Below, one piece after another: positions 8,590-17,430 of a DNA stretch of 64,000 bases. The DNA lies in contig NZ_VTFG01000001.1 in NCBI RefSeq assembly GCF_008692035.1, positions 4,093,501-4,157,500 of the forward strand, written 5' to 3'. How positions within the stretch are numbered: the first letter of the stretch is position 1; every line of letters begins with the position of its first letter. The notes under the pieces were generated by a model that searched no databases, was not told the origin of the DNA, and saw only the letters and a program-made list of their open reading frames with translations. Made by a program: the position numbers and the translations under genes. Origin of the DNA: Pseudomonas marginalis (GTDB lineage Bacteria > Pseudomonadota > Gammaproteobacteria > Pseudomonadales > Pseudomonadaceae).

Positions 8590-9462
8590 TCAGCGGATGT
8601 GGGCAAGGACGCCCTGAAGCTCATCAAGGGAGTTATATCCGATGACTAATTGCCCTTTGCCTTTCTTGCCGTGGCGAATTTGCACCGCAGAGCCCAGGCG
8701 CTCGGCCAGGCGCTGCTCGAGACGCGCGATATCCGGATCGGTTTTGGTCGTTTCGACCGGTGCAGGTTTACCGCTCAACCACTGGCGAACCAGCGCCTCG
8801 GTCTGACGAACGGTGAGCCCTCGTGCGACAACGTGTCGCGCCCCTTCAACCTGTTGATTTTCCGGCAGACCGAGCAAAGCACGGGCGTGGCCCATCTCGA
8901 GGTCGCCATGGGACAACATGGTCTTGATGACTTCCGGCAGCGCGATCAGGCGCAGCAAGTTGGACACGGTGACACGGGATTTACCCACGGCCTCGGCGAC
9001 CTGTTGCTGGGTCAGCTGGAATTCCTGCTGCAAACGCTGCAAGGCGATCGCTTCCTCGATGGGATTGAGGTCTTCACGCTGGATATTCTCGATCAACGCC
9101 ATGGCGATGGCGGTTTCATCCGTTACATCGCGCACCATCGCCGGGATGGTGTCCTTGCCCGCCTGCTGGCTGGCGCGCCAGCGGCGTTCACCGGCAATGA
9201 TTTCAAAGCGGCCGCCGCCGATCGGGCGCACCACAATCGGCTGCATCACGCCCTGGGCCTTGATCGAATTGGCCAGTTCCTCCAGCGCCTGGGGGTCCAT
9301 GTCCCGGCGTGGCTGGTATTTGCCGCGCTGGATCAGGTCCAGGGGCAGGTGCTGCAGCTCGCGTTCGTCAGCCTGCACCGCTTGTTCTTCAAGCGATGTG
9401 ACGGTCGGACCACTCAGCAGTGCATCCAGTCCACGTCCGAGACCTCGTTTCTTGACGGCCAT
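8590..9462 (-). CDS. parB: Chromosome partitioning protein ParB
   Basis: ParB/Spo0J (290 aa), the CTP-dependent DNA clamp that loads at parS and spreads to guide origin segregation with ParA. The CTP-binding motif GERRWRA is near residues 95-101, followed by the ENIQREDLNP(I)EEA segment and the helix-turn-helix LTQQQVAEAVGKSRVTVSN that reads parS. The C-terminal dimerisation domain ends LQGVLAHIR. It lies 9 nt after parA. Candidate parS sites are at 25067, 25697 and 29644. Confidence 0.97.
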   Translation of the reverse strand: MAVKKRGLGRGLDALLSGPTVTSLEEQAVQADERELQHLPLDLIQRGKYQPRRDMDPQALEELANSIKAQGVMQPIVVRPIGGGRFEIIAGERRWRASQQAGKDTIPAMVRDVTDETAIAMALIENIQREDLNPIEEAIALQRLQQEFQLTQQQVAEAVGKSRVTVSNLLRLIALPEVIKTMLSHGDLEMGHARALLGLPENQQVEGARHVVARGLTVRQTEALVRQWLSGKPAPVETTKTDPDIARLEQRLAERLGSAVQIRHGKKGKGQLVIGYNSLDELQGVLAHIR

Positions 9463-9471
9463 GGGGATTCC

Positions 9472-10269
9472 TTAAGTTGGCTGGGCTGCAGCGGTGCGTG
9501 AGTTGCGGCGTTGACGACGAACCATCTCGCCGGCCAATGCCAGGTAGGCAATGGCACCACGGGATGATTTGTCGTACGCCAGCGCGGGCATGCCATAGCT
9601 TGGCGCTTCGGCCAGGCGGATGTTGCGTGGAATCACGGTGTCGTACAGCTGGTCGCCAAAGTGTTCCTTGAGCTGCGCCGACACATCGTTCATCAGGCTC
9701 AGGCGCGGATCGAACATGGTTCGCAGCAGGCCTTCGATCTGCAGGTTCGGGTTGAGCAGCTCGGCGATACGCTTGATGTTATCCACAAGGTCGCTCAACC
9801 CTTCCAGCGCGTAGTACTCGCACTGCATGGGGATAATCACCCCATCGGCAGCCACCAATGCGTTAAGCGTGAGCATCGACAGCGACGGTGGGCAGTCGAT
9901 CAAAATGTAGTCGTAGTTCTCGCGGATCGGTGCCAACGCGCTGCGCAGACGGCTTTCCTTCATCTGCATTTCCAGCAGCACCACTTCCGCCGCAGTCAAA
10001 TCGCGGTTGGCCGGCAGCAGTTGATAACCGCCATGCTCGGAGTAGTGCATGGCCTGGGCCAGGTCGCACTCGCCAATCAGCAAGTCATAGACCGAGTTTT
10101 CCAGGCCGTGTTTATCCACACCGCTACCCATGGTGGCGTTGCCCTGTGGATCGAGATCGATCAACAGCACCCGGCGCTTGGTGGCGACCAGGGATGCTGC
10201 GAGGTTGATGCAGGTGGTGGTTTTGCCCACGCCACCTTTCTGGTTCGCTATCGCGAATACCTTAGCCAT
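9472..10269 (-). CDS. parA: Chromosome partitioning ATPase ParA
   Basis: ParA/Soj Walker ATPase (265 aa) that binds DNA as an ATP dimer and moves ParB-parS complexes. The deviant Walker A motif KGGVGKTT is near residues 10-17; Walker B (YDYILIDCPPSL) follows. I chose the ATG at 10267-10269 (MAKVFAIANQ); an in-frame start six codons upstream lacks conservation. It lies 18 nt after rsmG and is probably co-transcribed with rsmG-mnmG. Confidence 0.97.
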   Translation of the reverse strand: MAKVFAIANQKGGVGKTTTCINLAASLVATKRRVLLIDLDPQGNATMGSGVDKHGLENSVYDLLIGECDLAQAMHYSEHGGYQLLPANRDLTAAEVVLLEMQMKESRLRSALAPIRENYDYILIDCPPSLSMLTLNALVAADGVIIPMQCEYYALEGLSDLVDNIKRIAELLNPNLQIEGLLRTMFDPRLSLMNDVSAQLKEHFGDQLYDTVIPRNIRLAEAPSYGMPALAYDKSSRGAIAYLALAGEMVRRQRRNSRTAAAQPT

Positions 10270-10287
10270 TCTTGCTTGTGTTCCCAA

Positions 10288-10932
10288 TCATGCCGTGCGG
10301 CGCAGTATCAGCAGATGGCGTTGGCCTTGGCAACCGGGTACGGCCAAGGCGTGTTCGCTATCGAGGTGGAAGTCTGCCGGCAATGCTAACAGCTCATCGC
10401 TTGGATGGACGCCCTTCATTGCCAGCCAGCGGGTGTCGCGGTCGCCCAGGTGACGAGTCCAGTTGCTGAAGTTCTCCATGCTGCTGAACGCCCGGGAAAC
10501 AATTCCGTTGAAGGGCAACTCAGGCGTGAAGGCTTCGACGCGACTGTGGATAACGTGCAGGTTATCCAGCTTGAGTTCGAGTTTGACCTGGGTCAGGAAG
10601 CGGGTTTTCTTGCCGTTGCTGTCCAGGCAGGTCACTTGCGACTCGGGAAACAGGATAGCCAGCGGGATGCCAGGCATACCGCCACCACTGCCGACATCGA
10701 GCCAACGACCGTTTTCGATAAACGGCATCACGCTCAGACTGTCGAGCAAGTGACGGGAAACCATTTCGTCGGGATCACGCACAGCCGTCAGGTTGTAAGC
10801 CTTGTTCCATTTGATCAACAGGGCCAGGTAACCCAGCAGCAAATCGTGCTGGGCTTCGGTCAAGTCCACGCCCAATTGGCGCGCACCTGTGGATAACTCT
10901 TCGGCGTGTTGCGAGGTGACCAACGAACTCAA
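10288..10932 (-). CDS. rsmG: 16S rRNA (guanine-527-N7)-methyltransferase RsmG
   Basis: SAM-dependent methyltransferase (214 aa, formerly GidB) that methylates G527 of 16S rRNA; its loss gives low-level streptomycin resistance. The SAM-binding motif WLDVGSGGGMPGIPLAI is near residues 76-92, and the upstream segment KWNKAYNLTAVRDPDEM is typical of the family. The start overlaps the mnmG stop by 4 nt, indicating translational coupling. Confidence 0.97.
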   Translation of the reverse strand: MSSLVTSQHAEELSTGARQLGVDLTEAQHDLLLGYLALLIKWNKAYNLTAVRDPDEMVSRHLLDSLSVMPFIENGRWLDVGSGGGMPGIPLAILFPESQVTCLDSNGKKTRFLTQVKLELKLDNLHVIHSRVEAFTPELPFNGIVSRAFSSMENFSNWTRHLGDRDTRWLAMKGVHPSDELLALPADFHLDSEHALAVPGCQGQRHLLILRRTA

Positions 10933-12824
10933 GCGCTTTGCTCCAACTGACGGCCCGCGCCGCGTTTTTTCAAATGAATCATCAACAGCGAAATAGCTGC
11001 AGGGGTGACGCCCGGGATACGTGAAGCCTGCCCGAGGGTCTCGGGACGAGTTATCCCCAGCTTGCTTTGGATTTCTTTCGACAATCCGGAAATACCGGTG
11101 TAGTCGATATCCACAGGCAGCCTGGTGTCTTCACTGGCGCGCAGACGAGCGATCTCGTCCTGCTGGCGGTCAATGTAACCGGCGTACTTGGTCTTGATTT
11201 CGACCTGCTCGGCAACCTGTGGATCATCGGCGCCGCCGCCGGTCACTTCGACCAGACCGGCGTAGTCGATTTCCGGACGGGACAGCAGGTTCAGCAGGTT
11301 GTATTCATGAGTCAGCGGCGTGCCGAATTTTTCCGCAATCGCGTCGCCCTGCTCGGTCCCGGGGCGAACCCAGGTACTTTTCAGGCGCTGCTCTTCAAGC
11401 TCGATGCTTTCGCGTTTTTTGCAGAAGGCCGCCCAGCGCGCATCGTCGACCAGCCCCAGTTCACGACCTTTTTCGGTCAGGCGCAGGTCGGCGTTGTCTT
11501 CCCGCAGGATCAGGCGGTATTCCGCCCGGGAAGTGAACATCCGATACGGTTCCTGGGTTCCCAGGGTAATCAGGTCGTCGACCAACACGCCGATATACGC
11601 TTCATCGCGACGCGGGCACCAGCTGTCTTTGCCCTGTGCACGCAACGCGGCGTTGGTACCGGCCAGCAAACCCTGGGCGCCGGCTTCTTCGTAGCCGGTG
11701 GTGCCGTTGATTTGCCCGGCGAAGAACAGACCGCCGATAACCTTGGTTTCCAGGCTGTACTTCAGGTCACGCGGGTCGAAGTAGTCGTATTCGATGGCGT
11801 AGCCCGGACGCACGATGTGTGCGTTTTCCATGCCGCGAATCGATTGCACGATCTGGATTTGCACATCGAACGGCAGGGAAGTGGAAATCCCGTTCGGGTA
11901 CAGCTCATGGGTAGTCAGGCCTTCCGGCTCGATGAAGACCTGATGGCTTTCCTTGTCGGCAAAGCGGTGGATCTTGTCTTCGATCGACGGGCAGTAACGC
12001 GGGCCAATACCTTCGATCACCCCGGAGTACATCGGCGAACGGTCGAGGTTCGCGGCAATGATTTCGTGAGTGCGCGCATTGGTATGGGTAATCCAGCAGC
12101 TCACCTGTTTGGGGTGTTGCTCCTTGGAACCCATGAACGACATTACCGGAATCGGAGTATCGCCCGCTTGTTCGGTCATCACCGAGAAATCCACGGAACG
12201 CCCGTCGATACGCGGTGGAGTCCCGGTTTTCAGGCGACCGACGCGCAGCGGCAATTCGCGCAGGCGTTTTGCCAGGGCAATCGACGGCGGATCACCGGCG
12301 CGGCCACCCGAATAGTTCTGCATGCCGATGTGGATAAGTCCGCCGAGGAACGTACCGGTGGTCAACACCACGGATTCTGCGAAGAAACGCAGGCCCATTT
12401 GGGTGACAACACCGCGAACCACGTCCTGTTCGACGATCAAGTCATCGGCGGCTTGTTGAAATATCCACAGGTTGGGCTGGTTTTCCAGGGTTTCGCGGAC
12501 CGCGGCTTTGTACAGGATGCGGTCTGCCTGGGCCCGAGTGGCACGCACGGCCGGGCCTTTGCGGCTGTTGAGCACGCGAAATTGAATACCACCCTTGTCG
12601 GTAGCCTCGGCCATCACGCCACCAAGGGCGTCGATTTCCTTGACCAGATGGCTTTTGCCGATCCCACCAATGGCAGGGTTGCAACTCATGGCGCCGAGGG
12701 TTTCCACGTTATGCGTCAGCAACAGGGTTTTTACGCCCATGCGTGCTGACGCCAGTGCTGCCTCGGTACCGGCATGACCGCCGCCGATGACGATCACTTC
12801 AAAACGGGAAGGGAAATCCACCAC
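10929..12824 (-). CDS. mnmG: tRNA wobble-uridine modification enzyme MnmG
   Basis: FAD-binding subunit (631 aa, formerly GidA) of the MnmEG complex that installs 5-carboxymethylaminomethyl on U34 of certain tRNAs. The FAD motif VIGGGHAGTEAALASARMG lies at about residues 12-30, and the family block CNPAIGGIGKSHLVKEIDALGG is present. It heads the mnmG-rsmG-parA-parB transcript. Its partner mnmE, usually adjacent in Pseudomonas, is here about 4.6 kb away beyond a signalling cassette. Upstream lies a DnaA-box cluster, as beside gidA at E. coli oriC. Confidence 0.97.
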   Translation of the reverse strand: MVDFPSRFEVIVIGGGHAGTEAALASARMGVKTLLLTHNVETLGAMSCNPAIGGIGKSHLVKEIDALGGVMAEATDKGGIQFRVLNSRKGPAVRATRAQADRILYKAAVRETLENQPNLWIFQQAADDLIVEQDVVRGVVTQMGLRFFAESVVLTTGTFLGGLIHIGMQNYSGGRAGDPPSIALAKRLRELPLRVGRLKTGTPPRIDGRSVDFSVMTEQAGDTPIPVMSFMGSKEQHPKQVSCWITHTNARTHEIIAANLDRSPMYSGVIEGIGPRYCPSIEDKIHRFADKESHQVFIEPEGLTTHELYPNGISTSLPFDVQIQIVQSIRGMENAHIVRPGYAIEYDYFDPRDLKYSLETKVIGGLFFAGQINGTTGYEEAGAQGLLAGTNAALRAQGKDSWCPRRDEAYIGVLVDDLITLGTQEPYRMFTSRAEYRLILREDNADLRLTEKGRELGLVDDARWAAFCKKRESIELEEQRLKSTWVRPGTEQGDAIAEKFGTPLTHEYNLLNLLSRPEIDYAGLVEVTGGGADDPQVAEQVEIKTKYAGYIDRQQDEIARLRASEDTRLPVDIDYTGISGLSKEIQSKLGITRPETLGQASRIPGVTPAAISLLMIHLKKRGAGRQLEQSA

Positions 12825-13349
12825 GCACCTCGTGCCTGCTTATGTAGGTAATCAGGAATTGTTTGTTGAAAGGGTTTTGGAGCTTTGGCGGCAAGTATAG
12901 GGACTTCGCCCTTCCTAAAGAACCCTTTGCACAAAATTTAACCAGCTGTGGATGAATCACAGACAATAGAAATTAAAAGAGAGAAATTTATTAAATCTTT
13001 GTTTTTATGTTTATTTCTACTGGGCACCTTTTCTGTGGATAGATCTCTACAGGCCTTTATTTACAATGTGTACAGCGATTCAAAAGTCTGTGGTCATGTG
13101 CCAATGAGGCCCTTGGATAAGTGCTTTAAGCCTGTGGATTAAACAGGTGGTTATCCACAGAGGGGTTTTTACTCAGGTTTCGAGCCCTGTTATCAACTGG
13201 GCACAGGGGCGGTTATTCACAGGGCTTAATCCACAGAAATCCGTGCAATCGTGTGAATTTCGCCCACGACGAAGCCAACCGAATCTTTCTATTCGGGGGT
13301 GAGCACGTCAAAAAGAGATCTATTGTGAGAAAACAGCCAGGCAGTTAAT
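12825..13349. other. Intergenic DnaA-box cluster upstream of mnmG
   Basis: This gap of more than 500 bp contains no convincing gene. It has DnaA-box-like sites at 12947-12955 (TGTGGATGA), 13034-13042 (TGTGGATAG), 13133-13141 (TGTGGATTA), 13151-13159 (TTATCCACA, perfect), 13213-13221 (TTATTCACA) and 13227-13235 (TAATCCACA). An AT-rich tract lies at about 12961-13020. It occupies the place that oriC has beside gidA in E. coli. Whether it fires is unknown; it could also be a DnaA-titrating or mnmG control region. Confidence 0.65.
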
Positions 13350-13368
13350 AATAGCGATTATCATTAAC
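13350..13368 (+). promoter_or_regulatory. Fur box before the sigma factor gene
   Basis: The 19 bases match the Fur consensus GATAATGATAATCATTATC at about 13 positions, strongest in the right half (GATTATCATTAA). It lies 17 nt before the chosen sigma-factor start, as expected for an iron-starvation sigma factor repressed by Fur when iron is plentiful. Confidence 0.7.
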
Positions 13369-13385
13369 CTAGCTTGTCATGCCCT

Positions 13386-13892
13386 ATGTCCCCTTCTTCA
13401 CACACGGCTGCGGTTCAGAACATCTACGAGCAGCACCACTCCTGGTTGCACGGGTGGCTCAAAGGTAAGTTGCATAACGCCTGCGATGCAGCCGATGTGG
13501 CGCACGATACGTTCGTGCGCATTCTGGTTGGGCGGCATGCGGCGCAGATCGTTGAACCGCGTGACTACCTGGCAACCATCGCCAGGGGCCTGGTGATTGA
13601 TCGTTATCGCCGGCATGCCATCGAGCAGGCCTACAAGCAGACCTTGGCCGAACGGCCTGAAGCCACGGCCATCAGTGAGGAAGACAAAGCCATCATCATC
13701 GAGACGCTGGTGGCTGTGGATAAAGCCCTGTCCGGACTCGGCGAGCGAACGCGACGGATCTTCCTGTTGTCGCAGATCGAGGGGCTGACTTATCAACAGA
13801 TCGCCGATCAACTGCAGGTGTCGCTGACCACGGTGAAGAAGCACATGATCCGTGCATTGACTGAATGCTCGCTGATCATGGCCAGCCTGTAA
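13386..13892 (+). CDS. FecI-type ECF sigma factor
   Basis: Extracytoplasmic-function sigma factor (168 aa) of the iron-starvation class, which would direct RNA polymerase to the receptor gene downstream. Region 2 (about residues 10-75) contains CDAADVAHDTFVRIL and RDYLATIARGLVIDRYRR; region 4 (about 110-160) contains the helix-turn-helix LTYQQIADQLQVSLTTVKKH. I chose the ATG at 13386; a TTG at 13374 is in frame, and neither has a strong ribosome-binding site. The stop overlaps the next ATG (TAATG), so the two genes are coupled. A Fur box lies just upstream. Confidence 0.93.
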   Translation: MSPSSHTAAVQNIYEQHHSWLHGWLKGKLHNACDAADVAHDTFVRILVGRHAAQIVEPRDYLATIARGLVIDRYRRHAIEQAYKQTLAERPEATAISEEDKAIIIETLVAVDKALSGLGERTRRIFLLSQIEGLTYQQIADQLQVSLTTVKKHMIRALTECSLIMASL

Positions 13893-14836
13893 TGGCCGCC
13901 CCCGATCGCAAGACCTTCGAGGCCGCTGCTCACTGGTATGTACAGTTTCAATCCCAAACGCCTACGGCTGCTGAACGCCTTGCCTGGCAACAATGGCTCA
14001 ACGGCGATCCGTCCCATCAGGCGGCGTGGAACCAGATGGAGCAATTGCAGCGCAGTCTCGGCGCCCTGCCCCAGGATTTCACCCGCCGGGCATTGTCGAC
14101 CACGCAACAACGTCGCCAGGTATTGAAGTGGATGCTGGTAATGGGCGGTACCGGGTGCCTGGGCTGGAATGTCCAGCAACACACCTCCCTGGGCAATGTT
14201 TGGGCCGACTACCGGACCTCTGTGGGGGAACGCCGGCGTATCGCATTGGCTGACGGCACACGGATTGATCTGAATACCAGCACGGCGATTGACGTGATCT
14301 TCGACGGGCGCCAACGTTTGATCCGGCTGCGTGAAGGTGAAGTACTTATCCACACCGGCAAGTTGGGCGGGCACACGCCCTTTTATGTCGAAACCCGCCA
14401 GGGCCGAGTCCAGGCATTGGGTACTCGGTTTACAGTGCGCCAGTTGCCAGATTCCACGCGTGTCGGTGTTCTGGAGGATCGCGTAAGTGTGGCCCCTGGT
14501 GACCGGCCCAACCATGCTCGACTGCTCGGTGCCGGTGAAAGCGCTGACTTTGATCGTCAAAACGTAGGGCTTGGCCACACGTATAGCGGGTCCCAGGCTG
14601 CCTGGGTCGATGGCCAGCTGATCGTATTGGATGCTCGCCTCGGGGATGTGATCGAAGACCTTGCCCGCTACCGTCCGGGCGTCCTGAAATGCGACTTGGC
14701 TAGTGCACGCCTACGTGTTTCCGGGACTTTCCGCCTCGATTCCACCGATGCGGTGCTGGCGAATCTGCAGGCAACCTTGCCCATTCAGGTGAAATACTTC
14801 ACTCGCTATTGGGTTTCGGTGAAGCGAATCGCTTGA
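13892..14836 (+). CDS. FecR-type anti-sigma/sigma regulator
   Basis: Inner-membrane regulator (314 aa) that holds or activates the sigma factor according to signals from the receptor. The N-terminal cytoplasmic domain (about residues 8-55, AAHWYVQFQSQTPTAAERLAW) resembles the FecR N-terminal family. One membrane helix follows (about 78-93, VLKWMLVMGGTGCLGW), then the periplasmic FecR domain (about 108-205, DGTRIDLNTSTAI). The start overlaps the sigma-factor stop by one base. A gap of 92 nt, with a short T-rich run, separates it from the receptor. Confidence 0.93.
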   Translation: MAAPDRKTFEAAAHWYVQFQSQTPTAAERLAWQQWLNGDPSHQAAWNQMEQLQRSLGALPQDFTRRALSTTQQRRQVLKWMLVMGGTGCLGWNVQQHTSLGNVWADYRTSVGERRRIALADGTRIDLNTSTAIDVIFDGRQRLIRLREGEVLIHTGKLGGHTPFYVETRQGRVQALGTRFTVRQLPDSTRVGVLEDRVSVAPGDRPNHARLLGAGESADFDRQNVGLGHTYSGSQAAWVDGQLIVLDARLGDVIEDLARYRPGVLKCDLASARLRVSGTFRLDSTDAVLANLQATLPIQVKYFTRYWVSVKRIA

Positions 14837-14928
14837 TCGCAAAAAATATCCTCACAAGGGGTTATCTTTTTTTTACCTGGCACGGCCCTAAAGGTAATCA
14901 CGACGCCACCTTCAGGGCTTACCCACCT

Positions 14929-17367
14929 ATGCGCCTTCGCACCAAGCTCCGCCAGCGACTTTCCTACCACGGTATGACGTGCAGCCTACTGCTCGGCACA
15001 GCAGCCACAGCCGGTGTTTTGCTATCCAGTGACGCCATGGCCGCCAGCACGGTGCAGCATTACGCCATTGCGGCCGGTCCCCTGGACAATGCCTTGAGCC
15101 AATTTGCCGCCAGGGCGAATGTGATTCTGTCTTTCTCGCCCCAACAAACCGCGCGCTTGAACAGCACCGGGCTGGAAGGTGACTATTCGATTGAGCAAGG
15201 CTTTGCACTGTTGCTGCAGAACTCGGGGTTACAAGCGGTAGTCCAGGCGCCTGGCAGCTATGTCTTGCAGGCCATTCCTACAGGGCAACTCACGCTCGCG
15301 CCCACCACGGTCAGTACTTATCAACAGGCTGGGTTCAATCAGGAGATCGCCGGGGATGTGGGCTACAAAGCGCAAAACAGCCGTATCGGCACCAAGACCA
15401 GCACGCCTCTGTCGGAAACACCGCGTTCGGTATCGGTCGTCACCGGCCAGCGCATCAAGGACCAGAAGTCGCAGACCCTGACTGAAGTATTGGGCTACGT
15501 GCCAGGTATCTTCGCGCCGCCCTTTGCTGCTGGCGACGGTCTCGCAGGTGACTTGTTCTTCATCCGCGGTTTCAATGCCACGGATTACGGCTACGGCCTG
15601 CTGCGAGATGGCCTGCGTGTACAAGGCAATCGGTACGACACCACCAGTGAGCCCTATGGCCTGGAGCGGGTCGAAATATTCCGTGGGCCCTCTTCCCTGC
15701 TGTACGGTGAAAACGCGCCTGGCGGTTTAGTGAACCTGGTGAGCAAACATCCGACTGCCACGCCGCAGGGTGAAGTGCAGCTCGGTTATGGCTCGAATAA
15801 TCGGCGTCAGTTGGGTGTGGATATCTCTGGTCCACTCAACGACAGCGACAATATCCTTGGCCGGGTGGTGATGCTCGGCCGCAAGTCTGATACGCAGACT
15901 GACCATGTTCCTGATGATCGCCTGTATATAGCGCCTTCACTGACCCTGAATTTCGACGACTTCAACACGCTCACTCTGTTGGCCAATTACCAAAAGGACC
16001 ACACCAATCTCGAACTCGGCCTACCCGCCGCGGGGACCTTGCTTACAAATCCGAACGGAAAGCTGTCCAAGCACACCATGCTCGGCGACCCGGACTGGAA
16101 TACGTTCGAACGTGAAGCCTGGAGCAGCGGCTACGAATTCAGCCACAGCTTCAATGATGAGTGGCAGTTCCGCCAGAACTCGCGGTACATGCAATCGCGC
16201 ATCAACCGTCACGAAACCTGGCCGGGCACATTGAACAATGGCGGTTTCGGCACCCAACTGAACATGACGGCCTACGACCGCTACAACAAGTCGATGGTCT
16301 ACTCCCTGGATAACCAGTTGGAAGGCAAATTCCAGGTCGGTGACCTGGAAAATACCGTGCTGTTCGGCGCCAGCTATGACCGCACCTCGTTCAACCAGGA
16401 TTGGGACGCAGGCTTCGCCGGCACCATCAATGTGTATAACCCCGTGTACCTGCGTGAGCCGCTTACCCCGGTGGCTGTGCAAAACACCTTGCTCGAGCAG
16501 CAGATGAAGGGTGTTTATGCACAAATCCAGAGCAAGTATGACCACTGGTTGTTCCTGCTGGGCGGCCGCCAGGACTGGGTCGACAGTGATTTCCGCGACA
16601 AGGTCAACAAGGCCAGCGACACCGGCTCCGAAGACCGCAAGTTTACCTACCAGGGCGGGGTGATGTACCAGTTCGACAACGGCCTGACGCCGTACGTCAG
16701 CTACTCCACCGCATTTGTGCCTGTACAGCAGATCTCCAACGCCGGTTCACCGTTGAAGCCGATCACCAGTAGTCAGTATGAAGTGGGGGTGAAGTACGAA
16801 CCGGTCGGCTGGGATACGGCGATGACCCTGTCGGTGTATGACTTGCGCAAGGAAGATGACACCTACCTCGACGCCACCACCAACAGCTACCGCCAGGTGG
16901 GCGAAAGCCGGGCCAAAGGGGCCGAGGTCGAGGTGAACAGCAACATCACGCCCAACCTGAATGTGACCGCAGCCTACACCTACACTGACGCTCGTATTAC
17001 CAAGGACTCGGCTACCTCGCTGGTCGAGGGGCATCAGATGACGGGGGTTCCGCGCAACCAGGCCTCGGTGTGGGGCAAGTACCGCTTCCTCGATGGCCAA
17101 CTCAGGGGCTTGTCCCTGGGCGGCGGTGTGCGCTATTTCGACAGTACGTTTTCTTACACCCAGCCAAGCCTGTACGGAAAGCTGGATGCTGGGAGCGTCA
17201 CTCTGGTGGACGCAGCCGTCGGCTATCAGATCGACAAGCACTGGTCAGTGGACGTGAACGCCAAGAACCTGTTCGACAAGGAGTATGTTTCTGGATGCAA
17301 CGACGCGGGCCGCTGCTACTGGGGTGACAGTCGTACACTGCTTGGGACTGTTTCGTACAACTGGTGA
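14929..17367 (+). CDS. TonB-dependent siderophore receptor with signalling domain
   Basis: Outer-membrane receptor (812 aa) that would import a ferric siderophore using TonB energy and signal through its FecR/FecI partners. I chose the ATG at 14929 because it opens a signal peptide ending near AMA (residue 38). The STN signalling domain (about 45-115, AIAAGPLDNALSQFAARANV) marks it as a transducer. A plug with SETPRSVSVVTGQRI and a 22-strand-type barrel follow, ending in the aromatic VSYNW. The C-terminal YVSGCNDAGRCYWGDSR resembles ferrichrome/ferrioxamine receptors; the ligand cannot be told from the sequence. Confidence 0.93.
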   Translation: MRLRTKLRQRLSYHGMTCSLLLGTAATAGVLLSSDAMAASTVQHYAIAAGPLDNALSQFAARANVILSFSPQQTARLNSTGLEGDYSIEQGFALLLQNSGLQAVVQAPGSYVLQAIPTGQLTLAPTTVSTYQQAGFNQEIAGDVGYKAQNSRIGTKTSTPLSETPRSVSVVTGQRIKDQKSQTLTEVLGYVPGIFAPPFAAGDGLAGDLFFIRGFNATDYGYGLLRDGLRVQGNRYDTTSEPYGLERVEIFRGPSSLLYGENAPGGLVNLVSKHPTATPQGEVQLGYGSNNRRQLGVDISGPLNDSDNILGRVVMLGRKSDTQTDHVPDDRLYIAPSLTLNFDDFNTLTLLANYQKDHTNLELGLPAAGTLLTNPNGKLSKHTMLGDPDWNTFEREAWSSGYEFSHSFNDEWQFRQNSRYMQSRINRHETWPGTLNNGGFGTQLNMTAYDRYNKSMVYSLDNQLEGKFQVGDLENTVLFGASYDRTSFNQDWDAGFAGTINVYNPVYLREPLTPVAVQNTLLEQQMKGVYAQIQSKYDHWLFLLGGRQDWVDSDFRDKVNKASDTGSEDRKFTYQGGVMYQFDNGLTPYVSYSTAFVPVQQISNAGSPLKPITSSQYEVGVKYEPVGWDTAMTLSVYDLRKEDDTYLDATTNSYRQVGESRAKGAEVEVNSNITPNLNVTAAYTYTDARITKDSATSLVEGHQMTGVPRNQASVWGKYRFLDGQLRGLSLGGGVRYFDSTFSYTQPSLYGKLDAGSVTLVDAAVGYQIDKHWSVDVNAKNLFDKEYVSGCNDAGRCYWGDSRTLLGTVSYNW

Positions 17368-17401
17368 TGGATGAAGGCCTGAAGAATCAAAATGATCTTC
17401 A

Positions 17402-17430
17402 GGCCGCTATCGCTGGCAAGCCTGCTCCTA
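17402..17430. repeat. Solitary REP-like half element
   Basis: The stretch resembles the Pseudomonas REP core (CGCTGGCAAGCCTGCTCCTA) and lies between the convergent receptor gene and mnmE. Its last three bases are the mnmE stop codon, so the repeat abuts and includes the end of mnmE. Confidence 0.5.

Noticed and set aside
12948..13142. 64-codon frame in the mnmG upstream gap
   Set aside because: Runs through the AT-rich tract and DnaA boxes, no ribosome-binding site, no conservation recognised.
12825..13349. mnmG-side cluster as the main replication origin
   Set aside because: Gene orientation and the standard Pseudomonas origin place initiation at rpmH-dnaA; kept only as a secondary candidate.
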